In this document: positions 1-9,048 of the stretch, in pieces
How positions within the stretch are numbered: the stretch's first letter is position 1
Layout: every line of letters starts with the position of its first letter
From: Gluconacetobacter liquefaciens
GTDB lineage: Bacteria > Pseudomonadota > Alphaproteobacteria > Acetobacterales > Acetobacteraceae
Direction: 5' to 3'
Assembly: GCF_003350405.1 (NCBI RefSeq)
Contig: NZ_QQAW01000006.1
Location: 186,001-250,000 of the forward strand
DNA length: 64,000 bases
Notes under the pieces: generated by a model
What the model was told of the DNA's origin: nothing
The model's input: only the letters and a program-made list of their open reading frames with translations
Database searches by the model: none
Program-made: the position numbers and the translations under genes

Positions 1-419
1 CGTTCGCGGATATGCGCGGCATCGCGCGGCAGGGCCGAAAAGCCGTTGACGCCATGGGGCTCCAGCGTGATCCAGCCGGGCCTGAGATAGCCTTCCTCGA
101 ACACCCAGATGGCGATGCCGTGCGCGCGCGCGATTTCGGTTGCCACGAGATGAATCGGGCGGCAGTCGCCGAACAGGATGATCGCATCCGGCTTGTCGGC
201 GGCGATGATCTTTTCGAGGAAGGCAGGCAGGGCGCGCTCGCGCCCGCGAAACCATGTGACATCGTGCGAAAAGACGACGTCGCCGCCATTGAAAGCAATG
301 CGGCGGACATGATGGCCGGCAGCCCGGAGCGCAATCGCCAGTTCGGAAAAGAACGGCGTGGCATTCCCTTGCAGCATCAGAAAACTTAGCAAACCGTTCC
401 CACCTTCCCCATCCGTCAC
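1..419 (-). CDS. KpsS-like capsular polysaccharide export/Kdo transferase, N-terminal part (cut by window edge)
   Basis: Reading the minus strand gives an open frame running off the left edge. It begins at a GTG at 419 (VTDGEGGNGLLSFLMLQGN) or a TTG nine codons in. The stretch LMLQGNATPFFSELAIALRA, followed by RRIAFNGGD and later VFEEGYLRPGWI, is the N-terminal signature of KpsS-type capsule proteins. In characterised systems KpsS adds Kdo to the lipid anchor of group 2 capsules in the cytoplasm. The next gene upstream ends 35 bases before, and a KpsC-like gene follows further upstream, so the three probably form one capsule operon. About 140 residues are visible. The exact start is uncertain. 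Confidence 0.75.
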   Translation of the reverse strand, partial: MTDGEGGNGLLSFLMLQGNATPFFSELAIALRAAGHHVRRIAFNGGDVVFSHDVTWFRGRERALPAFLEKIIAADKPDAIILFGDCRPIHLVATEIARAHGIAIWVFEEGYLRPGWITLEPHGVNGFSALPRDAAHIRE

Positions 420-454
420 ATGAACGCCCCATGGCGCGCCTGTCCGCGATACCG

Positions 455-1699
455 CTATGGCCCGTTTCCGCAGTCGATTACGGCCAGGGCGGCGAGGCCG
501 GCCACCACCTGGGTCGGCCAGTCGGCGAATGACGGGGGTGCCTGGGCGGCCGCCCCCCTGTCATGCCCGCACCGTTCGCGGATCGCATGCCGCCAGCCGG
601 GGCCGTCCAGAGGGTCGAGATAGACCGGCAGGTCCCCGGCGATTTCGCGAAAGACCGGCAGGTCGCTGCACAGGCACGGAACGCCCATTGCCAATGCTTC
701 CAGCAGCGGAAGGCCGAACCCTTCGGCAAATGACGGGAACAGCAGCGCACGCGCACCCCGGACCAGCCCCGCCACGGCCTGATCGGATAACGTGGCATGT
801 TCGTGTACGACCCCCTGCAAGGCGGGGCATCGTTCGATCATGTCCAGGATGTTTTCGTTTTCCCATCCGCGTCGGCCGATGATCACCAGATGCGGCAGGG
901 GCGTGGCGCCGCCCTCCATCGCCATCTGGCGCCACAGATTCAGCAGCAGAAGGTGGTTCTTGCGCGGCTCGATCGTGCCCAGGATCACGAAATAAGGGGC
1001 GTCGGGCACCAGATTGCCCACCGATGCCGGAACATTGGATGGGACAAGGCAACCGTGATGCACAACGCCGACCGGCGGACAATGCCCGTGGGGCGCCAGA
1101 TAATCCCGCAATGCCTCATCGACCGGCCGGGAGGGTACGATCACGCGCTCCGCCAGCCGCCCCACGGTATCCATGCGCCGGCGATGGCGGTCGGGTTCGG
1201 TCGGGCGGGCATATTCGGGGTATTCGATCGGGATCAGGTCGTGGACCATGACCGCCATCGTGGCATCGGCCCGTTTCAGAAAAACCTCGATCACGTCGTC
1301 GCGCATCAGGTGATGATGCGAAAGCAGCAGATAGGTCCGGCGGTGTTTCGCACGGCCAGCGGCCCCGAGGGCCGCAGCCTGCAACAGCAGCCCGGCCAGC
1401 AGCGACGCCGTGCGCGACGGCCGCGTGCCGCCCGCCCAGGCCCGTGCGAGGATGCGCAGGAAACGATCGGTCAGCCGGCGCGGCAGGAGGCCGATGCGCC
1501 CGACCGGATGAAAGGCCACGAACATGACCTGGGACGCGGGAAAGCGCATGAGATACAGCGCATATTCCAGTTCCACACGGTCGATCCCCGTCGGCACGGC
1601 GCTGCCGGCGCGCGACAGCAGACGGGAGATATCCATCAGAACCGGACGGGGCAGTATCTCGGCCGGCCGTCGCGAACCGTGCACCACACTGCCGCTCAT
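455..1699 (-). CDS. Glycosyltransferase family 1/4, capsule locus
   Basis: A 414-residue cytoplasmic GT-B glycosyltransferase. The C-terminal nucleotide-sugar domain is clear: GTIEPRKNHLLLLNLW (start of the second Rossmann domain), then FPSFAEGFGLPLLEALAMG with the catalytic-type EGFGLPLLE, then SDLPVFREIAGD. The open frame continues to 1957, but the ATG at 1699 (MSGSVVHG) overlaps the stop of the KpsC-like gene as ATGA. That start also removes an 86-residue low-complexity extension. The ATGA coupling places it in one transcript with the KpsC-like and KpsS-like genes. The sugar it transfers cannot be read from the sequence. Assembly of the capsular chain is the likely role. Confidence 0.88.
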   Translation of the reverse strand: MSGSVVHGSRRPAEILPRPVLMDISRLLSRAGSAVPTGIDRVELEYALYLMRFPASQVMFVAFHPVGRIGLLPRRLTDRFLRILARAWAGGTRPSRTASLLAGLLLQAAALGAAGRAKHRRTYLLLSHHHLMRDDVIEVFLKRADATMAVMVHDLIPIEYPEYARPTEPDRHRRRMDTVGRLAERVIVPSRPVDEALRDYLAPHGHCPPVGVVHHGCLVPSNVPASVGNLVPDAPYFVILGTIEPRKNHLLLLNLWRQMAMEGGATPLPHLVIIGRRGWENENILDMIERCPALQGVVHEHATLSDQAVAGLVRGARALLFPSFAEGFGLPLLEALAMGVPCLCSDLPVFREIAGDLPVYLDPLDGPGWRHAIRERCGHDRGAAAQAPPSFADWPTQVVAGLAALAVIDCGNGP

Positions 1700-3372
1700 G
1701 CGGGGCGGGCCGACCGGACGCGCGCCCATGCCTTGCGCAGCGCCGTCTGCGCGGCCAGCGCGCGCATCCATGGCGTGGGGCGCCACAGGCCGGGGGTTTG
1801 CAGACGGTCGATCAGAACTTCCGGGCCGCAGGGCAGTCGCGTAACCGGGTCGAGATAACGCGGAAACAGAATCAGCACTCCGGCAACGAGGTCTTCCAGG
1901 GTCAGGCGCCGTGTCCGGCGTGCGGGAACATCCCCCAGGTCGACCGTCAGCCCCCACCCCGCATAGAACGGCGCGCCATAGGTCACAACCCGCCGTCCGC
2001 GCATAAGCGCCTCGAACCCGGCAAGGGAGGTCAGGGTATGGACCTCGTCGACCCGGGCGATCGTATCGAGGATCGCGCCGCCCCGGTCGATGCGATCGGC
2101 CAGTTGCATGACAACGGAATCCTCCATGTGGCCCAATCTGTGCGTTGCCTCGACATCCGGATGGGGCCTGTAGACGATAAAGGCGTCAGGATTATGTCGC
2201 CGGACGGCCTGGAGCAGTTCCAGATTGCCGCCGATCCGGCCGCCGCCGCAGCGCACCGACTGGTCGTCCGCCACCTGTCCGGGCACCAGGATCGTCCGCC
2301 GGTCTCCGCTGTCCCATGCTTCGGACACGCGGGAGGCATGGCCCGCGCCGTATTTGGAAATACCGAGCCGGACCAGGGAATCGACGAGGCGTCCGGCGCG
2401 GGCACGCAGTGCCGGGTCGAAGGAAGCGGTTGCCAGGATATGTTCCAGGTCGCTCTCCTGCGCTGGATCGTAATAGATTCCGCGCGTGTCGAGGGTGATC
2501 GAGGAAGGCGGCATCAGCGCGCTGCCCAGGCCGATGGAGCGGACGAAACCGTCTTCCACGCGCCAGACAGGCGTGCCGGCCCGGTGGGCATCGTCCTCCA
2601 GCCCCGGTGGCAGGCGCGTTGCCCAGACCGCGATGGCACCCGGCAGGCCGGCGCGAAAAGCCGGGATGAACGGGGGAGCACCGGGCGCCTGCGCCAGGAA
2701 ATCGGCGATGCGCCGCCGCTTCCATCGCGACATGCCCAGGCAGGCCCCGATCTGGCGATTGACCAGGATCGTGCGGCGCCAGTCGGCCAGCAGGGTGATC
2801 GCCTCGGCACAGGGGATTGGCGCTGAGGTGTATGGACTGACGTAATCCGTGCGGTCCAGAAGATCGGCCAGCACATCGGCCCGCAGCAAGGGCTGCTCCT
2901 GCCCGCCTTCCGCCCCAAGCACGACAGGCAGGCCGCGCAGGGCCGCCAGCCGCACGACATCGCCCACAGAATCGGCATAGACCCGCGTCACGCCGTCGAG
3001 CAGCGCATGCGGATCGCTCTGCCAGGGCGCATGCGCGATGCCGAAGCGCCCAGCCAGCCCGGAGGCGGCCTCTGCCGGTCCCCGGCGGACCAGCAGGACA
3101 TCCCGCGCGGGATGGGCCGCCAGGACGTGCTTCAGCATGGCCACGGCGCGATGGCGCGCGCGCGCCGTGCGGGACAGGACGACCAGGACCGGACGCCACT
3201 GTGCCGGTGCCGGAGCCCAGAAACACCCGCCGACCCGTTCGCGACAGATCCGCTCCGCCAGTTGCTGCCGCTCCGCATCCAGAACGGGGAACGCAGGCGC
3301 TGCGTCCTGCCGCGCGCGGGCGAGAACGGGCACGGATCGGTGGAAGGGCGGTATCCGCAGGAACCCGGTCAT
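1696..3372 (-). CDS. KpsC-like beta-Kdo transferase for capsule lipid anchor
   Basis: A 558-residue protein. The second half has the KpsC signature WRVEDGFVRSIGLGS, then SITLDTRGIYYDP and near the end SLAGFEALMRGRRVVTYGAP followed by FYAGWGLT. KpsC proteins are two-domain retaining beta-Kdo transferases that build the poly-Kdo linker on lysophosphatidylglycerol in ABC-dependent capsule systems. The family is usually around 670 residues, so this copy is about 100 shorter. Only the latter part of the first domain (residues about 60-230) is recognisable, suggesting a reduced N-terminal catalytic domain. It is translationally coupled (ATGA) to the glycosyltransferase downstream. Confidence 0.85.
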   Translation of the reverse strand: MTGFLRIPPFHRSVPVLARARQDAAPAFPVLDAERQQLAERICRERVGGCFWAPAPAQWRPVLVVLSRTARARHRAVAMLKHVLAAHPARDVLLVRRGPAEAASGLAGRFGIAHAPWQSDPHALLDGVTRVYADSVGDVVRLAALRGLPVVLGAEGGQEQPLLRADVLADLLDRTDYVSPYTSAPIPCAEAITLLADWRRTILVNRQIGACLGMSRWKRRRIADFLAQAPGAPPFIPAFRAGLPGAIAVWATRLPPGLEDDAHRAGTPVWRVEDGFVRSIGLGSALMPPSSITLDTRGIYYDPAQESDLEHILATASFDPALRARAGRLVDSLVRLGISKYGAGHASRVSEAWDSGDRRTILVPGQVADDQSVRCGGGRIGGNLELLQAVRRHNPDAFIVYRPHPDVEATHRLGHMEDSVVMQLADRIDRGGAILDTIARVDEVHTLTSLAGFEALMRGRRVVTYGAPFYAGWGLTVDLGDVPARRTRRLTLEDLVAGVLILFPRYLDPVTRLPCGPEVLIDRLQTPGLWRPTPWMRALAAQTALRKAWARVRSARPA

Positions 3373-3548
3373 GCGCGGGGACGGCCCGCCGAGAGGAAGG
3401 CGAAGCAGGGTCGGGCGTTCCCCCCGTGTGCTGCCTGCATGTCACCACCCTCCTGTCGAAGACTTATGGAACAGTCTGTTAGCACGCCCGTCTCCTAGCA
3501 CGCTCGTCTCCGCACCGAAACATCCGGCCCCGGTGGCTGGCGCCGGGT
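3373..3548. other. Intergenic region upstream of the KpsC-like gene
   Basis: About 176 bases between the end of the UDP-glucuronate epimerase-like gene and the start of the KpsC-like gene, both on the minus strand. No RNA gene, strong hairpin or credible small gene was seen. A promoter for the capsule operon may lie here, but no convincing -35/-10 pair was found. Confidence 0.3.
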
Positions 3549-4556
3549 TTATCGCTGGCTGGAAGGCGCGTATTGCGCGTCGTACCACGCGACGACCGCA
3601 TCCACGCCGGTTTGAAGGGGCGTGGAAGGACGGAATCCGGTCAGGGCCTTGAGGGCCGAGCAGTCGGCCCAGGTTCGGGGCACGTCACCCGGTTGTATCG
3701 GCAAATAATGGCGCACGGATGGCCGGCCGGTCGCTTTTTCGATCGCCTCGACAAATGCCGCCAGGCTGACGGGCTGGCTGTTGCCGATATTGACCACACG
3801 ATAGGGGGCCACGGGGCTGCTCCCCGGATCGCTCTCCCCCGCCTTTTCGGGGGCAACCCTGGACAGGCGCAGGACGGCTTCCACCACATCGTCGATATAG
3901 GTGAAATCGCGTGCCATCTCGCCGTTATTGTACAGCGTGATCGGCTGGCCCGCATGGATGTTGGCGATGAACCTGAACAGTGCCATGTCCGGCCGCCCCC
4001 ACGGGCCGTAGACGGTGAAGAAACGCATGACCGTGGTGGGGATTTTCCAGATATTGGCATAGGCATGCGCCAGGTCTTCGGCCGCCTTCTTGGTCGCCGC
4101 GTACAGGCTCAGTGGATGATCGCAGCGATGCGCTTCGGAAAAAGGCAGGACCGCGTTCGCCCCGTAGACCGATGAGGACGAGGCCATCATGAAATGAAGG
4201 GGCGGGTTGCGGCGCATCGCCTCCAGCAGCGTGTAGGTGCCGACGATATTGGAGCCGATATAGGTGCCCGGTGCGTCGAGGCTGTGGGAGACGCCCGCCT
4301 GGGCGGCGAGATGCAGGACCATCTGCGGCACCTGTTGCGCGAACACGTCACCCAGCGCCCGCGCATCCTCCAGCATGAATTCGTGGGACGTGAAATTCTC
4401 GAACAGATGCAGGATGGCATGACGCCGGCGTTTCAGGGAAACGTCGTAATAATCCGTCATCCCGTCGATGCCGATGACAGTGTAGCCGTCTTCCAGCAGC
4501 CGCCTGGCGACATGAAACCCGATAAAACCTGCCGTGCCGGTCACGAGAATACGCAT
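3549..4556 (-). CDS. NAD-dependent epimerase, UDP-glucuronate 4-epimerase type
   Basis: A 335-residue extended short-chain dehydrogenase. The NAD-binding GTAGFIGFHVARRL is at residues 7-20. The catalytic pair YxxxK is Tyr152/Lys156 in LYAATKKAAE. SSSSVYG precedes it, and MRFFTVYGPWGRPDMALFRF is the hallmark of the UDP-GlcA/UDP-GalA 4-epimerase branch. The ATG at 4556 follows a GGAG at proper distance and starts exactly at MRILVTG, so the longer frame to 4640 is rejected. It would supply UDP-galacturonate or a related sugar for the neighbouring glycosyltransferases. The substrate is inferred from family only. Confidence 0.88.
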   Translation of the reverse strand: MRILVTGTAGFIGFHVARRLLEDGYTVIGIDGMTDYYDVSLKRRRHAILHLFENFTSHEFMLEDARALGDVFAQQVPQMVLHLAAQAGVSHSLDAPGTYIGSNIVGTYTLLEAMRRNPPLHFMMASSSSVYGANAVLPFSEAHRCDHPLSLYAATKKAAEDLAHAYANIWKIPTTVMRFFTVYGPWGRPDMALFRFIANIHAGQPITLYNNGEMARDFTYIDDVVEAVLRLSRVAPEKAGESDPGSSPVAPYRVVNIGNSQPVSLAAFVEAIEKATGRPSVRHYLPIQPGDVPRTWADCSALKALTGFRPSTPLQTGVDAVVAWYDAQYAPSSQR

Positions 4557-4676
4557 CTGTAACTCCAGGAAACACCGGACGAACCACGCCAGGGCCCTGC
4601 CGGCCCCGGTTCCGACCCCATGATGCCCCGCTCTATACACAGGCTGCCCGGCAGGAACACGCCGGCATGACGCGCA

Positions 4677-5879
4677 TCACATCAGCGAATCGTAAAACCC
4701 GCGCAACCGGTCGAGATAGGCATCGGGCGAAAAGTGGGTGGCGCGGGCCGCCCCCCTTGCAATCAGCGCCAGGCGGGCCGGATCGTTCTCGCCCCAGCCA
4801 TCCAGCACGCGAATCCCCTCGGCGATGGCGGACACATTGAGCGGATCGACCAGGATGGCAGCGTCTTTCGTCGCGATCTCGCCGGTCGCACCGCCGCGCG
4901 CGGTCAGGACCGGGGTGCCCAGGAGCATCGCCTCGATGATCGGGATGCCGAATCCTTCGGCCAGGGAGGGAAAGAGCAGGGCGTGGGCGTCCTGCATCGT
5001 CCTGATCAGGGTGGCGCGATCGCTCCAGGGCAGGCGGATGACCGGCGTGTCGCCGACGAACGGTGCGTAATCCGGCCTGTCGTCGCCATCGGGGCCGATC
5101 AGCACCAGCGGCCGGCGCGTGCCGCTGCGCGCATGGGCGGCGACCAGGCGGCAGATGTTCTTGCGTCGCTCGACCCGGCCGACATGCACGAAATAGCCCG
5201 GCGGGGCCGGTGGCCGGGCGGCGCGCGCCTGCCGCAGTTCGTCTTCGGAGAACGTCACGGCCTGGTAGAGGTTATGGATGCGCGACGGGGCGATGCCGCA
5301 CTGGGTGATGATGTCCTGCCGCGCGGTTTCGGAAACCGTTACGATCACATCGGTGCTTTCGGCCAGGCGCATCATCAGGTGCCGGAACCGTTCGGAATCG
5401 ATTCCCGTCAGGTCCGGATGGGTCAGCGGCACGGCATCGTGGACCGTGACCACGTTGCGCGCGCCTTCCAGCCGGATCGGCAGGGGATAGGTCCAGTGCA
5501 TGATATCGGGCGGCGCGGCTGTCCTGACCCGTGCCAGGGTGCCCTGATGCGTGAACTTGACATGGGCGATCCGGAAAATGTCGGGACAGACCGCCCAAGG
5601 CGCCGCACTGGGTGCCTGCCCTGCCCCATCGGCCGGCCCGCCCAGATTCGCATGGTGCAGGGTCGCGCGATAGTGCGGGCGCAGGCTTTGCAGCCGGCGC
5701 CATATCTGGCGGGCCAGCGTGTGCGGGCGGGCGGGGGCCGTGCCGGGGGCGTAGTCGGTGAGGTAGGTCGGCTGCATGCCAGCCCCGGCCAGACATTCCG
5801 CAGTGAGTTCCGTATAGCGTGCCACACCAGTGCCACCAGTCCGGTTCATGTTCCGGGCATCCAGCCAGATCATCGGCAT
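4677..5879 (-). CDS. Glycosyltransferase family 4-like
   Basis: A 400-residue GT-B enzyme. FVHVGRVERRKNICRLVAAH opens the donor-binding domain. FPSLAEGFGIPIIEAMLLG carries the EGFGIPIIE catalytic-site motif, followed by TARGGATGEI. The ATG at 5879 (MPMIWLDARN) has AAGGAG eight bases upstream, so the long upstream extension to 6311, which overlaps the divergent membrane gene, is discarded. It is separated by about 120 bases from the epimerase gene and reads the same way. Together with the KpsC/KpsS-like genes it points to cytoplasmic assembly of a surface polysaccharide. Donor and acceptor are unknown. Confidence 0.88.
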   Translation of the reverse strand: MPMIWLDARNMNRTGGTGVARYTELTAECLAGAGMQPTYLTDYAPGTAPARPHTLARQIWRRLQSLRPHYRATLHHANLGGPADGAGQAPSAAPWAVCPDIFRIAHVKFTHQGTLARVRTAAPPDIMHWTYPLPIRLEGARNVVTVHDAVPLTHPDLTGIDSERFRHLMMRLAESTDVIVTVSETARQDIITQCGIAPSRIHNLYQAVTFSEDELRQARAARPPAPPGYFVHVGRVERRKNICRLVAAHARSGTRRPLVLIGPDGDDRPDYAPFVGDTPVIRLPWSDRATLIRTMQDAHALLFPSLAEGFGIPIIEAMLLGTPVLTARGGATGEIATKDAAILVDPLNVSAIAEGIRVLDGWGENDPARLALIARGAARATHFSPDAYLDRLRGFYDSLM

Positions 5880-6021
5880 GGCAAAAGCTCCTTCTTCCCG
5901 GTAAGAGACATGCCCCATCGATACCCACGCGACGAGAACCGAATTTTGCCGAGCACGCCCCCAACTGCCCAGTCGCGACAGATGACCGCACCGCGCCGCA
6001 CGCAGAAAACGGGAGCATAGG

Positions 6022-7518
6022 ATGCACGGCTGGGCTGTCGCCGCCGTATCGGGCCTCGCGATTATCGCACTTGTCATTCTTCGGATCACGAGTTGCAGAC
6101 CGTTCCGGCCGATCTGGAACGATCTGCCCGATGTGGTGGTCGCCCTGATCTTATGGCTCTCGCTGGCGTTGCTGACGCAGCGTCCGGCGTCGTCAGCGTT
6201 GCTGTGGGTGGTGCTGGCGGCGGGGTTGCTGCTGGCCGACCACACCAAGCGGGCGGTTCTGCGCGAGCCGATCGTGTTTGCCGATGCCAGCGAACTGCTG
6301 CTGGTCTTCACCCATCCGCGCTTCTACTTGCCCTATGTCCATCCCGCGATCTTCTATGGGATCGGCGGGTTGCTGGTGGGGGCGACGGCACTGCTGTTTT
6401 CCATCGAGCCCCCGGCCATGCCGGGCGACCCGGCCCTGTCACGGCTGATCGGGGCGCTGCTGTTGGTCGTGCCGATCGCCGCCTATTTCTGGCGGCCATC
6501 GCTGAACGTCATGGCCAGGGTGATCCGCCTGCTGCGGCCCACCGGCGACCCGGTGGAGGACGCCAGGACGCTGGGCATGCTGGGCAGCTTCGCCGCGCAT
6601 ACCGTCTGCTCGCGCCAGGAACGGCCGGCTCGCCAGGCGGCCTGCCGTTTCGGCAGTGTGACCGTGCCGCCGGACAAGCCGCCGGTGGTGCTGGTCCAGG
6701 CCGAATCGTTCTTCGATATTGGCAGGCTGGACCCGGCCCTGCCGTCGCCGCTGACGGAATTCCAAGCCTGCCGCGACCAGGCGTGGCGGCATGGGCGCCT
6801 GGATGTCGATTCGTGGGGGGCCAATACCACCCGCAGCGAATTCGCGACCATCAGCGGCGCCACCCCGGCCGATCTGGGGTTGGACCGTTTCAATCCCTAC
6901 TACTCCTTCGCGCGCCGGCCGCTGGACACGCTGGCGGCGCGCATGCGGCAGGCCGGCTACCTGACCGTGTGCGTGCATCCCTATGACCGCCGGTTCTATG
7001 GGCGGCACAAGGTCATGCCCAATCTCGGCTTCGATCACTTCATCGGCGGCGAGGCGTTCGAATCCCGGCGCGGCGAACTGGTGCCCGACGAAGTGCTGGG
7101 CGACTGGATCAACGATTTCATCGCCCGCGAGACGCGGCCCGTCTTCCTGTTCGCCATCAAGGTCGCCAATCACGGCCCATGGTCCGCGCAGGCCGAAACC
7201 GAAAGCCCGTTCGCGCCCATACTGGGCGGTTACCTCGACAGTCTGATGGGCACCGACCGGATGATCGGCCAACTCGCAGGCTCCCGCTGGCTGAACGAGG
7301 ATGGCGGGATCTTCGCGCTCTATGGCGACCACCAGCCCAGCCTGCCGGTTCTCATGAACGATGGCGCGCATATCGGCGCTTCGACCGATTATTTCATTCT
7401 CGACCGCACGCGTCCTGCCGGCCCGCGGCACGATATCCGCGTCGATCAGCTTGGCCGGGAGCTTGCCGGATGCCTGATGAACCATACCCCCCTGCCGCGC
7501 GCCGCGGCCGGCCGGTAA
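6022..7518 (+). CDS. LTA synthase-like/sulfatase-family membrane phosphotransferase
   Basis: A 498-residue inner-membrane enzyme. The first 170 residues hold several hydrophobic segments (about 5-22, 36-52, 58-72, 108-126, 141-156). The rest is a periplasmic alkaline-phosphatase-fold domain. VQAESFFDIG (225-234) provides the first metal-binding acid. SWGANTTRSEFATISG (264-279) carries the catalytic Thr of the LTA-synthase group, and ALYGDHQPSLP near the end holds a metal-binding Asp-His. Family members transfer glycerol phosphate or phosphoethanolamine to surface glycans. It is divergent from the adjacent glycosyltransferase across about 140 bases and sits in a capsule locus, so decoration of the capsule is the likely role. 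Confidence 0.82.
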   Translation: MHGWAVAAVSGLAIIALVILRITSCRPFRPIWNDLPDVVVALILWLSLALLTQRPASSALLWVVLAAGLLLADHTKRAVLREPIVFADASELLLVFTHPRFYLPYVHPAIFYGIGGLLVGATALLFSIEPPAMPGDPALSRLIGALLLVVPIAAYFWRPSLNVMARVIRLLRPTGDPVEDARTLGMLGSFAAHTVCSRQERPARQAACRFGSVTVPPDKPPVVLVQAESFFDIGRLDPALPSPLTEFQACRDQAWRHGRLDVDSWGANTTRSEFATISGATPADLGLDRFNPYYSFARRPLDTLAARMRQAGYLTVCVHPYDRRFYGRHKVMPNLGFDHFIGGEAFESRRGELVPDEVLGDWINDFIARETRPVFLFAIKVANHGPWSAQAETESPFAPILGGYLDSLMGTDRMIGQLAGSRWLNEDGGIFALYGDHQPSLPVLMNDGAHIGASTDYFILDRTRPAGPRHDIRVDQLGRELAGCLMNHTPLPRAAAGR

Positions 7519-7959
7519 GAGGCTGTTTCAAAAGCGCACGGGACGCGCGGCTGGCGCTGCGGTTCCGTGCACGACGGCACCGTGGCAACGGTCGCCACGC
7601 CGGGCGCCTATGCCCCGCGTGGCGCCTGCATGCAGGCCGGGGTTTTCGTCGTGTCGTGCCCGATTGCGCAACTCGACCGGACGGCAGCCGTTGCAGGGAG
7701 ATGCAGCGACAAGCGCCTTTACGACCCATTATCTTCTGCCCGATATCCTGCCGCCCATATGCCGCGATGCAGGACGAAACTGGTGGCAGGAAAATACGAA
7801 ATAACCAGCCATCCATTCGGCCAGTTCCTCCAGCCAGACAGAGGTTAAATAAATAACAAAAACTCTGCCATCAAAACAAAATAACGAAACATCTTATAAC
7901 ATTTATTTTCTTGCGCAGTGGCTTTTTGATTGTAGCATGATCGTACCAACAAACGAGGC
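7519..7959. other. 441-base intergenic region with AT-rich rmlB leader
   Basis: No convincing gene is present. A 93-codon plus-strand frame (7567-7848) has no family resemblance and atypical composition. The last 110 bases (about 7845-7955) are strikingly AT-rich compared with the surrounding DNA and lie immediately upstream of rmlB. The stretch TTGCGC (7911-7916), 16 bases, TAGCAT (7933-7938) could be the rml operon promoter. No operon-polarity (ops/JUMPstart) motif was seen. Confidence 0.4.
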
Positions 7960-9048
7960 ATGAGTGTGCGTATACTGGTAACAGGTGGATGCGGTTTTAT
8001 CGGATCGGCGGTGGTGCGGCATGTGATCGGGGCCACCAGCCACACCGTGGTGAATGTCGATGCCATGACCTATGCCGCCACGCGGGACTCCACGGTCGAT
8101 GTGGCGACGGACCCGCGTTACCTGCATATCCAGGCCGACATTACCGATGGCGCGGCGATGCGGGCCGTCTTTACGACCCATCAGCCGGATGCGGTGATGC
8201 ATCTGGCCGCCGAAAGCCATGTGGACCGTTCGATCGACGGCCCCGGCGTGTTCATGACGACCAATGTGCTGGGCACCTTCACCCTTCTGGAAGCGGCGCG
8301 GGACTACTGGTCGGGGCTGGACGCGGCGCGGCAGGCGGCGTTCCGCTTTCATCACATCTCGACCGACGAGGTCTTCGGCACGTTGCTGCCGGGCGATCCG
8401 CCTTTTACCGAAACCACGCCCTATGACCCGCGCAGCCCCTACTCGGCCTCCAAGGCGGCTTCGGACCATCTGGTGCGGGCCTGGCAGCATACGTACGGGC
8501 TGCCGACCTTCGTGACCAACACCACCAACAATTACGGCTTCTGGCATTTCCCCGAGAAGCTGATCCCGCTGGTGACAATCAATGCCATCAACGGGCGCGC
8601 CCTGCCCGTTTATGGCAATGGCGGCAACATGCGCGACTGGCTGTTCGTCGACGACCACGCCGAAGCCCTGGTGCTGGCGGTGGAACGCGGCCGGCCCGGC
8701 GAGACCTATGCCATCGGCGCCCGCCAGCCGCGTACCAACCTGGAGGTCGTCCACGCCATCTGCGCCATTCTGGACGAATTGCGCCCCGACCCGGCGGGGC
8801 CGCACGCACGGCTCATCCGCTATGTCACCGACCGGCCGGGGCATGATTTCCGCTACGAGATCGACCCGTCGCACGCCGAGGCCGAACTGGGCTGGCGCCC
8901 CCGCCATGATTTCGAAACCGGTCTGCGCCGCACGGTGCAATGGTATCTGGAGCATCGCGACTGGTGGACCGCGCTCCAGGCCCGGCACGACAGCACGAAG
9001 CGCCTGGGAACGGCCAGAATAGAGGCCACGGGGGCGGCCACACCATGA
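7960..9048 (+). CDS. rmlB: dTDP-glucose 4,6-dehydratase
   Basis: A 362-residue enzyme for the second step of dTDP-L-rhamnose synthesis: dTDP-glucose to dTDP-4-keto-6-deoxyglucose, with bound NAD. NAD-binding [14 protein letters not shown] is at 6-19 and [12 protein letters not shown] at 81-92. The STDEVFGT active-site acids are near 135-141 and the catalytic Tyr161/Lys165 lie in [10 protein letters not shown]. The usual NNYGP(Y/F)xFPEK appears here as [11 protein letters not shown], a small variation. It is first gene of rmlBACD and overlaps rmlA by ATGA. The ATG at 7960 has its GAGG only one base away; a GTG six bases later has better spacing and may be the true start. Confidence 0.93.
   Translation: MSVRILVTGGCGFIGSAVVRHVIGATSHTVVNVDAMTYAATRDSTVDVATDPRYLHIQADITDGAAMRAVFTTHQPDAVMHLAAESHVDRSIDGPGVFMTTNVLGTFTLLEAARDYWSGLDAARQAAFRFHHISTDEVFGTLLPGDPPFTETTPYDPRSPYSASKAASDHLVRAWQHTYGLPTFVTNTTNNYGFWHFPEKLIPLVTINAINGRALPVYGNGGNMRDWLFVDDHAEALVLAVERGRPGETYAIGARQPRTNLEVVHAICAILDELRPDPAGPHARLIRYVTDRPGHDFRYEIDPSHAEAELGWRPRHDFETGLRRTVQWYLEHRDWWTALQARHDSTKRLGTARIEATGAATP

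Noticed and set aside
7516-7533. GAGGCTGTTTCAAAAG, resembling an insertion-sequence end
   Set aside because: No matching inverted end, target duplication or transposase fragment was found within the gap.
7567-7848. 93-codon frame in the gap before rmlB
   Set aside because: No ribosome site, no family resemblance, and composition unlike neighbouring genes.
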